Below are positions 1 through 7,273 of a stretch of DNA of 28,597 nucleotides, in pieces. Under the pieces are notes generated by a model that saw nothing but the letters and a program-made list of their open reading frames with translations, had not been told where the DNA came from and ran no database searches. The position numbers and the translations under genes are program-made. The DNA comes from a virus. Where the stretch lies: positions 1 through 28,597 of IMG/VR virus record IMGVR_UViG_3300031227_000298; one strand, written 5' to 3'. Every line of letters starts with the position of its first letter. The stretch's first letter is position 1.

Positions 1-1
1 C

Positions 2-142
2 GGGAAAGGAAAAAATAAACGAGTATCATCACGTCGAGAACCTATTGGGGACAACGGAATTTTACAGCGTTTGGATTGGGCGTTTCAGGATAAAATCTTG
101 ATGGTCGATGCTTCATATTTATTGGATCAGGTAATTTCTTGA
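2..142 (+). CDS. C-terminal end of an unidentified (probable head) gene, 5' truncated
   Basis: The reading frame is open from the window edge and ends at TGA 140-142, giving the last 46 residues of a protein (…RLDWAFQDKILMVDASYLLD…). The other two frames close early (frame 1 at base 16, frame 3 at base 106). I do not recognise the fragment. It lies directly upstream of a decoration-like gene, so a capsid or head-completion protein is likely, but this is inference from position. The next promoter's -35 (TTGACC, 139-144) overlaps its stop codon. Confidence 0.6.
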   Translation, partial: GKGKNKRVSSRREPIGDNGILQRLDWAFQDKILMVDASYLLDQVIS

Positions 143-168
143 CCATATAGTAAAATACTTTCTAATTA
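139..168 (+). promoter_or_regulatory. Putative leaderless promoter for the decoration-like gene
   Basis: TTGACC at 139-144, an 18-base gap and TAATTA at 163-168; the ATG follows 6 bases later at 175. A start site about 7 bases past the -10 would fall on the start codon, the arrangement seen repeatedly in this window. Confidence 0.5.
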
Positions 169-174
169 TAAATA

Positions 175-858
175 ATGAGTTATTTACAAAAATTTTTTCG
201 CGGGACAATTGCGACTGCTGTCTTGCGAGAAATAGGAAACGTCGAGACTATCAATTCACAATCAATCCGAGTTCTTGAACGAGATTATCAGGACAATGTT
301 TCTGAATGTTCAGGAACAGTAGCCGCCCCAACAGCCGGGGGTTCAGGATTCGCAGTAGGTTGTGAGTATGTTGACACCGACGCAGCAGCAGGAGCGCAAC
401 TGTTCGTGAATGAAGGTTCAGCCACATCATGTACATTCGTTACGGTTGGAAACGTCGCTAGTCTACAGACGATCGAAGTTGACATAACCGCGGCAAACAT
501 TCTTGCCATGAATGGCGCACCCGTAGAGGTTGTCGCCGGAGAAACTGGTAAGGTTATCGAGTTTTTAGGAGCGAACCTTGTTTATGATCGGGACACAGCC
601 ACATACGGAGCAGGTGGTAATGTTTCAATTATCGAGGAGGACGGTTCAGATGTTTCTACCGTGGCAGCTAATACCGATTCATTCGGTTCTGCAACAGACG
701 AGTTGAACATCTTGAAACCACTCGCAGCTTCTTACCAACCCACATCGGGGAAGGGTCTGGACATCACGAATGCGTCAACAGCATTCACTGATCCTGGAAC
801 AGCAGTAGGAGTAGGACGATTGCAGATTTCATATCGAGTACACACGACTGGATTGTAA
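175..858 (+). CDS. Putative capsid decoration / head protein
   Basis: A 227-residue soluble protein with no signal peptide or membrane segment. It is rich in Gly, Ala, Thr and Val and reads as a beta-rich structural protein. The middle part (about residues 110-155: NGAPVEVV, VIEFLGANLVYDRDTATYG, NVSIIEEDG) resembles proteins that often follow the major capsid gene in tailed phages, and the C-terminus (VGRLQISYRVHTTGL) also looks like a virion protein. It sits between a truncated upstream gene and the neck genes, has its own promoter and is followed by a good terminator, as expected for an abundant virion component. Function is inferred from context and composition; a cement or fibre protein on the capsid is possible. 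The ATG at 175 is chosen because it follows the -10 element by 6 bases. Confidence 0.5.
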   Translation: MSYLQKFFRGTIATAVLREIGNVETINSQSIRVLERDYQDNVSECSGTVAAPTAGGSGFAVGCEYVDTDAAAGAQLFVNEGSATSCTFVTVGNVASLQTIEVDITAANILAMNGAPVEVVAGETGKVIEFLGANLVYDRDTATYGAGGNVSIIEEDGSDVSTVAANTDSFGSATDELNILKPLAASYQPTSGKGLDITNASTAFTDPGTAVGVGRLQISYRVHTTGL

Positions 859-879
859 AATTTGATCGCAATTAAAAGG

Positions 880-908
880 TAGTGCAGGGAAACTTGCACT
901 ATTTTTTT
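880..908 (+). terminator. Rho-independent terminator after the decoration-like gene
   Basis: Seven-base perfect stem TAGTGCA (880-886) / TGCACTA (895-901), 8-base loop and a run of seven T (902-908), 21 bases after the stop codon at 858. Confidence 0.8.
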
Positions 909-921
909 GTGTAAGTATTAT
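894..921 (+). promoter_or_regulatory. Putative promoter overlapping the preceding terminator
   Basis: TTGCAC (894-899), 16 bases, TATTAT (916-921). The -35 lies inside the 3' arm of the upstream terminator. The start site would be near 928, giving a short leader of about 20 bases before ATG 948. A second -10-like TAATTT at 936-941 has leaderless spacing (6 bases to ATG) but no clear -35. Confidence 0.4.
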
Positions 922-947
922 TGGATTGTATTTCATAATTTATCCAA

Positions 948-1286
948 ATGAAAAAAGGATTTCTCGGCATCGGTGGCGAAAAGGAGAACGAGGCTCCTGC
1001 CAAAACAAAAGAAGAAATAGATGCAATGACGGAAGAAGAGAAGAAAAAGTATGACGAAGAAATTGCAGCAGTAGAGGAAAAAGCAAACAAGAAAAAAGAG
1101 GATGAGAAAATAGCTGCAGCAGATAAAAAGAAAGATGAACCGAAAGAGGAAGTAAAACCAATCGGGAAAGTTGGAAAAGGATGTTTCATGAAAAACATCA
1201 TGCACAAAGGGATCATTTTCAACAAAGGACACAAACTTGATGTAAAGCATCCAGATTTTGATTTGCTCAAGAAACACCTTAACTGA
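948..1286 (+). CDS. Charged Lys/Glu-rich phage protein of unknown function
   Basis: 112 residues. Residues about 10-70 are a very charged stretch of Lys, Glu and Ala that should be a long helix or coiled coil. The C-terminal 40 residues (KGCFMKNIMHKGIIFNKGHKLDVKHPDFDLLKKH) look like a small folded domain. It resembles short proteins found between capsid and connector genes that have a compact C-terminal domain for a neighbouring head or neck protein, but I do not recognise a named family. Its stop TGA (1284-1286) overlaps the next ATG at 1286 by one base, so it is translated with the connector genes. The long minus-strand open frames here are mirror images of the Lys/Glu-rich coding. Confidence 0.75.
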   Translation: MKKGFLGIGGEKENEAPAKTKEEIDAMTEEEKKKYDEEIAAVEEKANKKKEDEKIAAADKKKDEPKEEVKPIGKVGKGCFMKNIMHKGIIFNKGHKLDVKHPDFDLLKKHLN

Positions 1287-1777
1287 TGGCTGCAGAAATA
1301 TTCACTACCGCTGCACTGACTCGTCGTGAGGCGGGGTTTCTGAATAACACAGACATCGACAACACACTTGATATCGAGCCGAATGTGAAAAGTGCCAATG
1401 CTGAGATAGAAGGATGCGTGGGGGCGCGATACGTCGTGCCTCTTTCTGATAATACGAATTATACAGGATCATCCGCTGAGAGTTTCTTGGTAGAACTGGC
1501 GACACAGCTTGCTTCATCTGAATTGCTCCTTCAACAATACGAAGGGCAAGGAGGAGATTTGCTTCGCATGGCTGACTCAAAGATCAAGTTGATCCGTAAG
1601 AAACTTGAGAACCTGAAAGCCGGAAAGATATTATTGCTTGATACGGAAGGAGTTGAACTTGCTTTAATAGCAGCCGCACTGAGTGCTGTTTCTGGATTTC
1701 CATTGAATTCTGATTTTGACGACCCGGACGAGCCGACAATTGTCAATCCGGCGGTAACTATGAATGAAAAGTTCTAA
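1286..1777 (+). CDS. Head-tail connector, Mu Gp36 / DUF1320-like
   Basis: 163 residues. The N-terminal half has the pattern of the Gp36-type connector family: an N-terminal helix, then a segment (SANAEIEGCVGARYVVPLS) like the family's 'A…I…rY.lPL' signature, then a helical region (FLVELATQLASSELLLQQYEG) and a second one (MADSKIKLIRKKLENLKAGKI) ending in the usual 'L..l..Gk..L' segment. Family members are about 130-180 residues and sit at the portal vertex, adapting the head to the tail. Gene order agrees: directly before the virion-morphogenesis protein, overlapping it by one base (stop TAA 1775-1777, next ATG 1777). Confidence 0.7.
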   Translation: MAAEIFTTAALTRREAGFLNNTDIDNTLDIEPNVKSANAEIEGCVGARYVVPLSDNTNYTGSSAESFLVELATQLASSELLLQQYEGQGGDLLRMADSKIKLIRKKLENLKAGKILLLDTEGVELALIAAALSAVSGFPLNSDFDDPDEPTIVNPAVTMNEKF

Positions 1778-2205
1778 TGAAACCATTTATCAGTATTGAT
1801 ATTCAGGGCGAAAAACAACTTGCCGCAGGATTTGTGCGAGTTCAACGAGGAATAAGTAATTTCATACAACCGCTTACTGAATCGACTTCTTTGTTGCGAA
1901 GAGTGATTGACGATAACTTTGACTCAGAAGGTTCTACTCTTGGCAGACCGTGGAAGAAATTAGCAAACCCACGAAGCGGGAAAATTTTACAATTGACAGG
2001 AAATATGCGAAGGAGCTTTATAGATAAGGTTTCAACGAGCAAAGCAGAAATATCAAACAAAACTAATTACTTTAAATTCCACCAGAGCAATAAAGCAAGG
2101 ACGAAATTGCCTCGACGTATTATGATGAGGATTGACGCAACACGAAGAAACGAAATCATGCGTATATTTACCAAGTTTTTGAATAAAGTTGCAAAACGAT
2201 TCTGA
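1777..2205 (+). CDS. Phage virion morphogenesis / tail completion protein (Mu gpG / P2 gpS-like)
   Basis: 142 residues, strongly basic. Motifs of the virion-morphogenesis family are present in order: F-x-S-E-G (NFDSEGSTLGRPWKKLA, about residues 46-62), a 'gkiLqlTGnmrrSf' segment (about 69-83), a 'yfkFHQsNKA' segment (about 98-108), and 'LPRRImmRI' near residue 115. In relatives these proteins complete the head-tail interface. Located between the connector and the tail-terminator-like gene, as usual. Start at 1777 overlaps the upstream stop codon. Length is typical for the family. Confidence 0.75.
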   Translation: MKPFISIDIQGEKQLAAGFVRVQRGISNFIQPLTESTSLLRRVIDDNFDSEGSTLGRPWKKLANPRSGKILQLTGNMRRSFIDKVSTSKAEISNKTNYFKFHQSNKARTKLPRRIMMRIDATRRNEIMRIFTKFLNKVAKRF

Positions 2206-2216
2206 GCAAGTATTAT
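2189..2216 (+). promoter_or_regulatory. Putative leaderless promoter for the tail-terminator-like gene
   Basis: TTGCAA (2189-2194), 16 bases, TATTAT (2211-2216), then 7 bases to ATG 2224. The promoter starts inside the end of the preceding gene. Confidence 0.5.
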
Positions 2217-2223
2217 TTAAGTA

Positions 2224-2703
2224 ATGGACAGAATCATCGATCGAATAATCGCTTTGCTTACTGCCAACGTGAAAACAGCACGAGGGATACAGCAGATATA
2301 CAATGGGGATGTTTTTCTTATACCGAAAAACAGTATTCCGGCAATAATCGTTGAAGCGAAAGGAACGAAAACACAAACAATAACGAACACCCAGGATTTT
2401 GATATTTATACAATCGACATTCTTGTGATTTTAGATGCCCGGGATTACATGAACGCAGATATGAATACCGTTTCTGCGAATCAGGTATTGCGGAAGATTA
2501 TGGAGGAACGGATAAGTGGAACGTCAAACGAATTGAAAAGCGACACGATAGAAAAAACAATCCGATCCGGTCTTGACTCCGATTCGGATTATTCATTGCG
2601 GGCAGAAATTGCCACAAACTATATTTATAATGTCGATCGCGAATTCCCAACAGCGGAAGCAGTGATGACAATACAGATACTTTCTAAAATCTACACAAGA
2701 TGA
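2224..2703 (+). CDS. Tail terminator-like / tail completion protein
   Basis: 159 residues. The protein opens with an amphipathic helix (MDRIIDRIIALLTANVKT), has a central IPAIIVEAKG segment followed by beta strands (DFDIYTIDILVILDARDYMN), a helical part (NQVLRKIMEERI) and ends in a strand (AVMTIQILSKIYTR). This helix-strand order and length fit tail terminator proteins that cap the tail tube under the neck. Position right after the virion-morphogenesis protein supports this. No enzymatic motif. The call is structural and positional; family membership should be treated as probable. The stop TGA (2701-2703) overlaps the next small ORF. Confidence 0.6.
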   Translation: MDRIIDRIIALLTANVKTARGIQQIYNGDVFLIPKNSIPAIIVEAKGTKTQTITNTQDFDIYTIDILVILDARDYMNADMNTVSANQVLRKIMEERISGTSNELKSDTIEKTIRSGLDSDSDYSLRAEIATNYIYNVDREFPTAEAVMTIQILSKIYTR

Positions 2704-2828
2704 TTGAAATGGTACAATCTCGTCCTCCAAAAAAAAAGTTGTACGAAATGGAGGACGGAACTAGAATTGAAGCAGAAAGTTTTGAACAGGCTTTAAAAAT
2801 TTATAATTCTAAACATGAAAAAGTTTAA
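2700..2828 (+). CDS. Small protein of 42 residues, unknown function
   Basis: ATG 2700 overlaps the upstream stop as ATGA; TAA at 2826-2828. Translation: basic N-terminal part (RPPKKKLYEM) followed by a short helix (FEQALKIYNSKHEKV). It overlaps the next gene's start (2815) by 14 bases, and the promoter for that gene (2780-2807) lies inside it. No recognised family; too short for a confident call, but the tight coupling to its neighbour supports it as real. Confidence 0.55.
   Translation: MIEMVQSRPPKKKLYEMEDGTRIEAESFEQALKIYNSKHEKV
2780..2807 (+). promoter_or_regulatory. Putative leaderless promoter of the secreted-protein cassette
   Basis: TTTTGA (2780-2785), 16 bases, perfect TATAAT (2802-2807), then 7 bases to ATG 2815. 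It gives the three signal-peptide genes their own transcription start inside the late structural region. Confidence 0.55.
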
Positions 2829-3231
2829 ATTACTCGCTCTCGCACTCGTCTTAACCTGTGGTATTGTTTTTATAGCACACGCCGCAGTAACAAAGACATT
2901 CATTAGCTCAAAGTTGGATAAGGCAACTTATACTTACGAACTGACAGCAGACCTTGATACTTCGGGGATTCATGACCTCACGGGTGCTTCCTGGGTTGGA
3001 CTGAGTTCAACGGGGATCGCAGCAGACACAATTTCAGTACAGGTTTCCGTTCTCCCCGCGCCTACGATAGCAGGGCAATGGTTTACTTTGACGGATAATT
3101 CAGGGGTAAACCCTTTTGCAGCAGATAATAACCTCTGGCAACAGAATGTTTCAGGAATGAGAGCATTGAGATTTGTTAGGGCAGGAGCAGTTGACGGAGA
3201 CATTACAATGCAGATAACTTTGAAAAAATGA
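2815..3231 (+). CDS. Exported protein with signal peptide, unknown beta-rich domain
   Basis: 138 residues. The N-terminus is a clear Sec signal peptide: basic start (MKKFK), hydrophobic core to about residue 21, and an AHA cleavage motif before AVTKT. The mature part (about 115 residues) is beta-rich with no Cys (WVGLSSTG, QVSVLPAP, GQWFTLTDNSG, MRALRFVRAGAVDGDITMQITLKK). The last part resembles short structural domains in phage proteins, yet the signal peptide predicts export. First gene of a three-gene run of signal-peptide proteins, translationally coupled to the next (ATG 3228 overlaps TGA 3229-3231). Function unknown; a secreted or surface-bound accessory subunit of the larger neighbours is an inference. 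Confidence 0.8.
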   Translation: MKKFKLLALALVLTCGIVFIAHAAVTKTFISSKLDKATYTYELTADLDTSGIHDLTGASWVGLSSTGIAADTISVQVSVLPAPTIAGQWFTLTDNSGVNPFAADNNLWQQNVSGMRALRFVRAGAVDGDITMQITLKK

Positions 3232-4829
3232 AGAAATTTTTATTACTCGGGTTCGGAGTTCTCTTAATGGGAACAGTTTTTGCTATTAATGGTAGCTTCG
3301 TTCCGTCAGAATACGCGAACCGGGCAGATAATATTTTACAAAGGAATGCTGCGGGAGAAATTACTTCCACAACGTCTACTGATACGCTCGGTAGTTCGAG
3401 TGATAGATGGGATAAAATATGGGCAGATGATATTGATACAACTATCGCCACAATCGGCGGTCTTTCAACAGGGGCAATTACAATCGACGTTGACGACACA
3501 GAGGCTTTACTTGTCCGGAAGGATGGAGATGCGGGAGACATATTTACAGTCGATACAGTGGGCTCACAGGTCAAACTTCTCTCTACGGGTGTTTTGGGTG
3601 CGGCTACAACTCCGACTCTTTCTTTTGGAGATGGAGACACAGGATTTTATGAAAGTGCGGATAATACGATTAACGTTGCCCTTAATGGGCTTAATCGGTG
3701 GAGTCTTGCAGGGGCAACATTTGGTGGTGCGGCTGGAACAAGATTTGAAATAAAGAATGTTGATGCCACTGCTACTCTTCCTGTATTTGTTCCGAAAGGA
3801 AACGATGAAGACACAGGAATCGGATATAACGCTAACGACCAACTCTCCCTCATCGCAGGAGGAAAAGAAATGATTCGACTCGTAGAGGACACTGTTTCCT
3901 ATGTACAAATCGCCGCAAATGATATGTGGCTCACTTGGACAGACGTAGCTACTACAGGAACTATCAACGCGATGAAAGTAAACTCTGACGATGAAATAGA
4001 ATTCGGTACAGCAATAAATATAGGAACGCTCGATTTATCTGACGATTCAGGGCTTGTGACTCTTGTTGATATGGGAGTTACAGCAACACCCGGATCAGGA
4101 ACGGTTGAAGGGTACAATTTTGCGGTAGACGCGACTGATATTCTAACGGTGTACGCAGAAGCGGACGGTTCGGGAGGGATTCAGAATGAATCAGTAGGAG
4201 TTGGTACAACAGCACCAGACGGTACATTTCATGTATCAGGGAGCGGGAATATTATTTCTCGGATACAATCAGAGGCGAGTACGACTAGTTCATATGCTTC
4301 TTTAGTTTTCACAAATTCTACATCTGCTACGGTTGATAGCACAGAGATTCGATCTACTCGTACAAATTCTCCGACAAGCTCCGATTCAAATTTAACATTC
4401 TTCACAAGAGGGAATGGTGCAGTAGTAACAGCAATGACAATAGCAACAACTGGAGAGGTTGGAATCGGGACGATAACACCAAGCACAACACTCGAATTAG
4501 ATGGAACATTATCCTACACTCCGAGTGCAGACCAAGCAAGAGCTGACGACTCAACAATTACTATCGACAACACGATTGTAAGGGTAGCAGGTGACGCAGG
4601 AGCGGCAGTATTGGATACCGACCCCGCAATTGAAGACGGAGCTTCTGACGGGCAAATAGTAATCATTCAGGGGACACATGACACGAACACGGTAACAATC
4701 GCGGACGCGGTGAATACAGCAAATCCGGGAGGAGTATCTTGTGTACTCGGTGCTAACGATACAATAAGTTATATGTGGGATTCAGGGGAGTCTCTTTGGG
4801 TGGCTACATCGCAATGTAACGACAACTAA
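3228..4829 (+). CDS. Exported fibre-like protein with VGIGT motifs
   Basis: 533 residues. N-terminal signal peptide (MKKFLLLGFGVLLMG, predicted cut after VFA at about residue 19). The rest is a long, acidic, Thr/Gly/Asp-rich beta protein, nearly free of Cys. Near residues 320-345 and 410-430 it carries two copies of a 'VGVGTTAPDGTFHVSG' / 'VGIGTITPSTTLELDG' motif, a repeat known from phage tail fibres and from large bacterial surface proteins. Earlier blocks (DTLGSSSDRWDKIWADDI; TLSFGDGDTGFYESADNTI) also look like fibre shaft repeats. Normal phage fibres lack a signal peptide, so this protein is either exported from the infected cell or has an unusual hydrophobic anchor. Overlaps the preceding gene by 4 bases; one base separates it from the next. 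Confidence 0.8.
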   Translation: MKKFLLLGFGVLLMGTVFAINGSFVPSEYANRADNILQRNAAGEITSTTSTDTLGSSSDRWDKIWADDIDTTIATIGGLSTGAITIDVDDTEALLVRKDGDAGDIFTVDTVGSQVKLLSTGVLGAATTPTLSFGDGDTGFYESADNTINVALNGLNRWSLAGATFGGAAGTRFEIKNVDATATLPVFVPKGNDEDTGIGYNANDQLSLIAGGKEMIRLVEDTVSYVQIAANDMWLTWTDVATTGTINAMKVNSDDEIEFGTAINIGTLDLSDDSGLVTLVDMGVTATPGSGTVEGYNFAVDATDILTVYAEADGSGGIQNESVGVGTTAPDGTFHVSGSGNIISRIQSEASTTSSYASLVFTNSTSATVDSTEIRSTRTNSPTSSDSNLTFFTRGNGAVVTAMTIATTGEVGIGTITPSTTLELDGTLSYTPSADQARADDSTITIDNTIVRVAGDAGAAVLDTDPAIEDGASDGQIVIIQGTHDTNTVTIADAVNTANPGGVSCVLGANDTISYMWDSGESLWVATSQCNDN

Positions 4830-4830
4830 A

Positions 4831-7056
4831 ATGAAAAAACTTTTAATACTGGCTTTCGGGATTCTAACAATCTGTACAGCTTCGGCTTTCAGTATAATTT
4901 ATAGCGGAGGGGATTTGGTAACGAATGGTGAGTTTTATACTGATACGGATTGGACGAAGGAAGCAGGGTGGACAATTAGTGGAGGCACGGCAAATTGTAA
5001 TGGTAGCCAGTCTGGAGACTCCGCTTTATTTCAAGCATCAGTAGTTGATGTAAGTAAAAAATACAGATACTCGTTCGATTGGACTCGTTCAGCTGGTGAT
5101 GTTGGATTAAGGACACATGACGGTTCATATAATATCCACAGAACAATAACCACTGGTAGTAGTGGAACAGCAACTGGTGATTTCACAACAACTGCGACAT
5201 CAAATGGAACATTATATATTTTTGGAAGTATAGATTTTGTAGGTTCAATCGACAACGTAATAGTCAAAGAAGTAAAGGAGAGTGCGAAGATAGACCCAGC
5301 ACTTGACCCTACTAGAATGCCCTACTCTCCACAAAAGATAGGAGAATGGACACTCGCGGAAAGCGACCAACAATCTGACACTCGGACTCTTTTGAATTCC
5401 TCGGCAGGGACTTCATACGTTACGAGTACTCAGGCATACGGGAAGTTTGATTTCTCGCTATACACGACAGGAAGTAATCACGCAAAGAATACTTTCATTT
5501 CAACAACAACGGACGCTCACGGAAGCGGGGACGGATACACGCTTTATTCAGATAATAACAATGCGATTTCTCTTCGCCTCAAAGATGATACTGTCCTCTT
5601 CACAACGGCAGACTCCTACACGGCAGACGATACATGGTACTTTTTTCGTATAGAAAGACTTGGGGACGGCACTTTCACAGTTTATATCAAAGGGGGGGTG
5701 TATTCTGACTTTACTTTAATAGATACTGTAACAAATAATACGTATACTACGAGTGCCTACATGGTTGCCGACTTGGACGTAGGAGATGCGATACGCGGAG
5801 TTCATGTAGGGGGATTTAAACCTGTTTCAGATTTTGTTGATGGAACAGGCACGACAAGCGTTACAGGCAATCTGGTAGTTTCGGACAAAGCCTCTGGTCA
5901 TAATCATGGGACGTGGTACGGTGAATCTCGAAGAGGTGAATACACACGATTTGACGGGACAGATGATTACATTGATGTTGGAGATACAGGAAAGACAGTA
6001 AACACTGTTTCGTTTTGGATAAAACCAACAACGACCTCGGAAGATATTATGGACTTGGACGGAGGAACTCATACGATTGAAGTTTCCAGTGGAACAATTA
6101 CAGCGACAGGATTTTCTTCTCCAACGATTTACGTTGACGGTTCTGTTTCTTCTACTCTTGATACTGATTGGCATCATGTAGCGATTACAACGGCGACAGG
6201 ATTTTCGGCTTCGGATTTAGATATTGGAAAAGAAACGACATATTTTGACGGTACTTTGGCGAGTGTTCAATTGTTCGGGAAAGAATTATCAATCGTGCAA
6301 ATCAATCAACAACTCACGCAGACAAAACCTGTAACGAAATGGGTAAAGATTGGCGATCAAGTTTGGATGCAAGACCATCTCAATGTGGGAACCAAGATAG
6401 ATGATCCGGGGTCAAGTGCTATCGCCACTGCTTGTGCGGGACACATTGGAGATGTTGTACTAATACCAGCAACAACGGGTATAGAATGCTATTGTATTTC
6501 GGCGACCTATGCCAGTTGTCAACGAAGCGGGATTCTTGGAACGACACAGAAATACTGCTACAGCAACTTAGAATCGAACTGTGATACAAACGGAGCTTTA
6601 TACGAATGGCAAGAAGCCATGGATTTACCCGCAAATTGTGCGTACACTGATTGCTCTGCACAGATAAATACGCCCCACCAAGGAATTTGTCCTGATGGGT
6701 GGCATATTCCTACCGATACAGAATGGAAAACGCTTGAGGGACAGCTGGGAATGACTACAGCTCAACAAGATCTCACTGGATGGCGTGGAACGAACGAAGG
6801 GGATAAAATGAAGACCGTTGACAAATGCTTCGGAAGTAGTAATTGTGGCACTTCTGGATTTTCCGCTCTTTTAGCGGGCTACCGTTATATAGCAGGAGGG
6901 TTCTCTAATAGTGGTTCGAGTGCCTACGTTTGGTCGGCGTCGCAGACTAGCTCAGCGTATGCGTGGAGGCGCAGCTTGGGTTCGGGCTACTCGACGGTGA
7001 CCCGTTCTGCAGGCACTAAGCACTTCGGCTTTTCCCTTCGGTGTTTGCGAGATTAG
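4831..7056 (+). CDS. Exported LamG/FISUMP lectin-like protein with DGR-type variable C-terminus
   Basis: 741 residues. Order of parts: signal peptide (MKKLLILAFGILTICTASA); a CBM4/9-like jelly-roll start (LVTNGEF, TDWTKEAGWTISGG) to about residue 150; a second jelly-roll-like region (about 160-340); a LamG/concanavalin-like domain at about 368-490 (RFDGTDDYIDVGD, VSFWIKPTT, DTDWHHVAI); and a Cys-rich Fibrobacter succinogenes major paralogous (FISUMP) domain from about residue 502 (IGDQVWMQDHLNVGT, LYEWQEAMD, GICPDGWHIPTDTEWKTLE, VWSASQTSSAYAW, GFSLRCLRD at the end). FISUMP domains have a C-type-lectin-related fold. The last ~49 codons differ sharply in composition from the rest (see separate entry). 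Export by signal peptide suggests the protein acts on the cell surface or outside. Likely role: ligand binding or adhesion; the target is unknown. Confidence 0.8.
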   Translation: MKKLLILAFGILTICTASAFSIIYSGGDLVTNGEFYTDTDWTKEAGWTISGGTANCNGSQSGDSALFQASVVDVSKKYRYSFDWTRSAGDVGLRTHDGSYNIHRTITTGSSGTATGDFTTTATSNGTLYIFGSIDFVGSIDNVIVKEVKESAKIDPALDPTRMPYSPQKIGEWTLAESDQQSDTRTLLNSSAGTSYVTSTQAYGKFDFSLYTTGSNHAKNTFISTTTDAHGSGDGYTLYSDNNNAISLRLKDDTVLFTTADSYTADDTWYFFRIERLGDGTFTVYIKGGVYSDFTLIDTVTNNTYTTSAYMVADLDVGDAIRGVHVGGFKPVSDFVDGTGTTSVTGNLVVSDKASGHNHGTWYGESRRGEYTRFDGTDDYIDVGDTGKTVNTVSFWIKPTTTSEDIMDLDGGTHTIEVSSGTITATGFSSPTIYVDGSVSSTLDTDWHHVAITTATGFSASDLDIGKETTYFDGTLASVQLFGKELSIVQINQQLTQTKPVTKWVKIGDQVWMQDHLNVGTKIDDPGSSAIATACAGHIGDVVLIPATTGIECYCISATYASCQRSGILGTTQKYCYSNLESNCDTNGALYEWQEAMDLPANCAYTDCSAQINTPHQGICPDGWHIPTDTEWKTLEGQLGMTTAQQDLTGWRGTNEGDKMKTVDKCFGSSNCGTSGFSALLAGYRYIAGGFSNSGSSAYVWSASQTSSAYAWRRSLGSGYSTVTRSAGTKHFGFSLRCLRD
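6911..7050 (+). other. Candidate variable repeat (VR) of a diversity-generating retroelement
   Basis: I counted 18 A in these 140 bases (13%) and 84 G+C (60%), whereas flanking coding DNA is clearly A-rich. The stretch encodes the end of a FISUMP/C-type-lectin-like domain, the usual place for a VR. Codons such as AGC, GGC, TAC, ACC, CAC and TTC alternate with constant ones, as expected if AAC codons of an A-rich template were mutated at adenines. No template repeat, reverse transcriptase or Avd gene is visible in this window, so this is a candidate only. Confidence 0.5.
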
Positions 7057-7072
7057 AAAAATATGTTATAAT
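7044..7072 (+). promoter_or_regulatory. Putative leaderless promoter after the exported cassette
   Basis: TTTGCG (7044-7049), 17 bases, perfect TATAAT (7067-7072), then 6 bases to ATG 7079. The -35 lies within the last codons of the FISUMP gene. Confidence 0.6.
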
Positions 7073-7078
7073 TAAACC

Positions 7079-7273
7079 ATGGAAATTTACTCAACAATGG
7101 ACACAATGAATGAAGACATCTCCGCTTTGCATCAAGCTGACTGCGATATTCAGCAGGAATATGTAGATGAATTAAAGTCTAAGAAAATTACACCCGAGCA
7201 GTTCACACAAAAGCAGGAGGTTTGGGAGAAAGAGTTCAAAGAAAGGTTGGCAATACTTATTGAAAAAAAATGA
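7079..7273 (+). CDS. Small helical protein, unknown function
   Basis: 64 residues, very rich in Glu, Gln and Lys, predicted as one or two long helices (IQQEYVDELKSKKITPEQFTQKQEVWEKEFKERL). No Cys beyond one, no membrane segment. Starts 6 bases after a TATAAT element and overlaps the next ATG (7270) by 4 bases. A downstream Met at codon 7 or 10 is possible, but the first ATG fits the promoter. No recognised family. Confidence 0.7.
   Translation: MEIYSTMDTMNEDISALHQADCDIQQEYVDELKSKKITPEQFTQKQEVWEKEFKERLAILIEKK

Noticed and set aside
899-1270. Overlapping minus-strand open frames rich in Phe, Ser and Leu
   Set aside because: Shadows of the Lys/Glu-rich + strand gene (948-1286); AAA/GAA codons give TTT/TTC on the other strand.
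3203-3640. 145-codon minus-strand open frame
   Set aside because: Fully inside the exported fibre-like gene, with no promoter, start context or recognisable domain.
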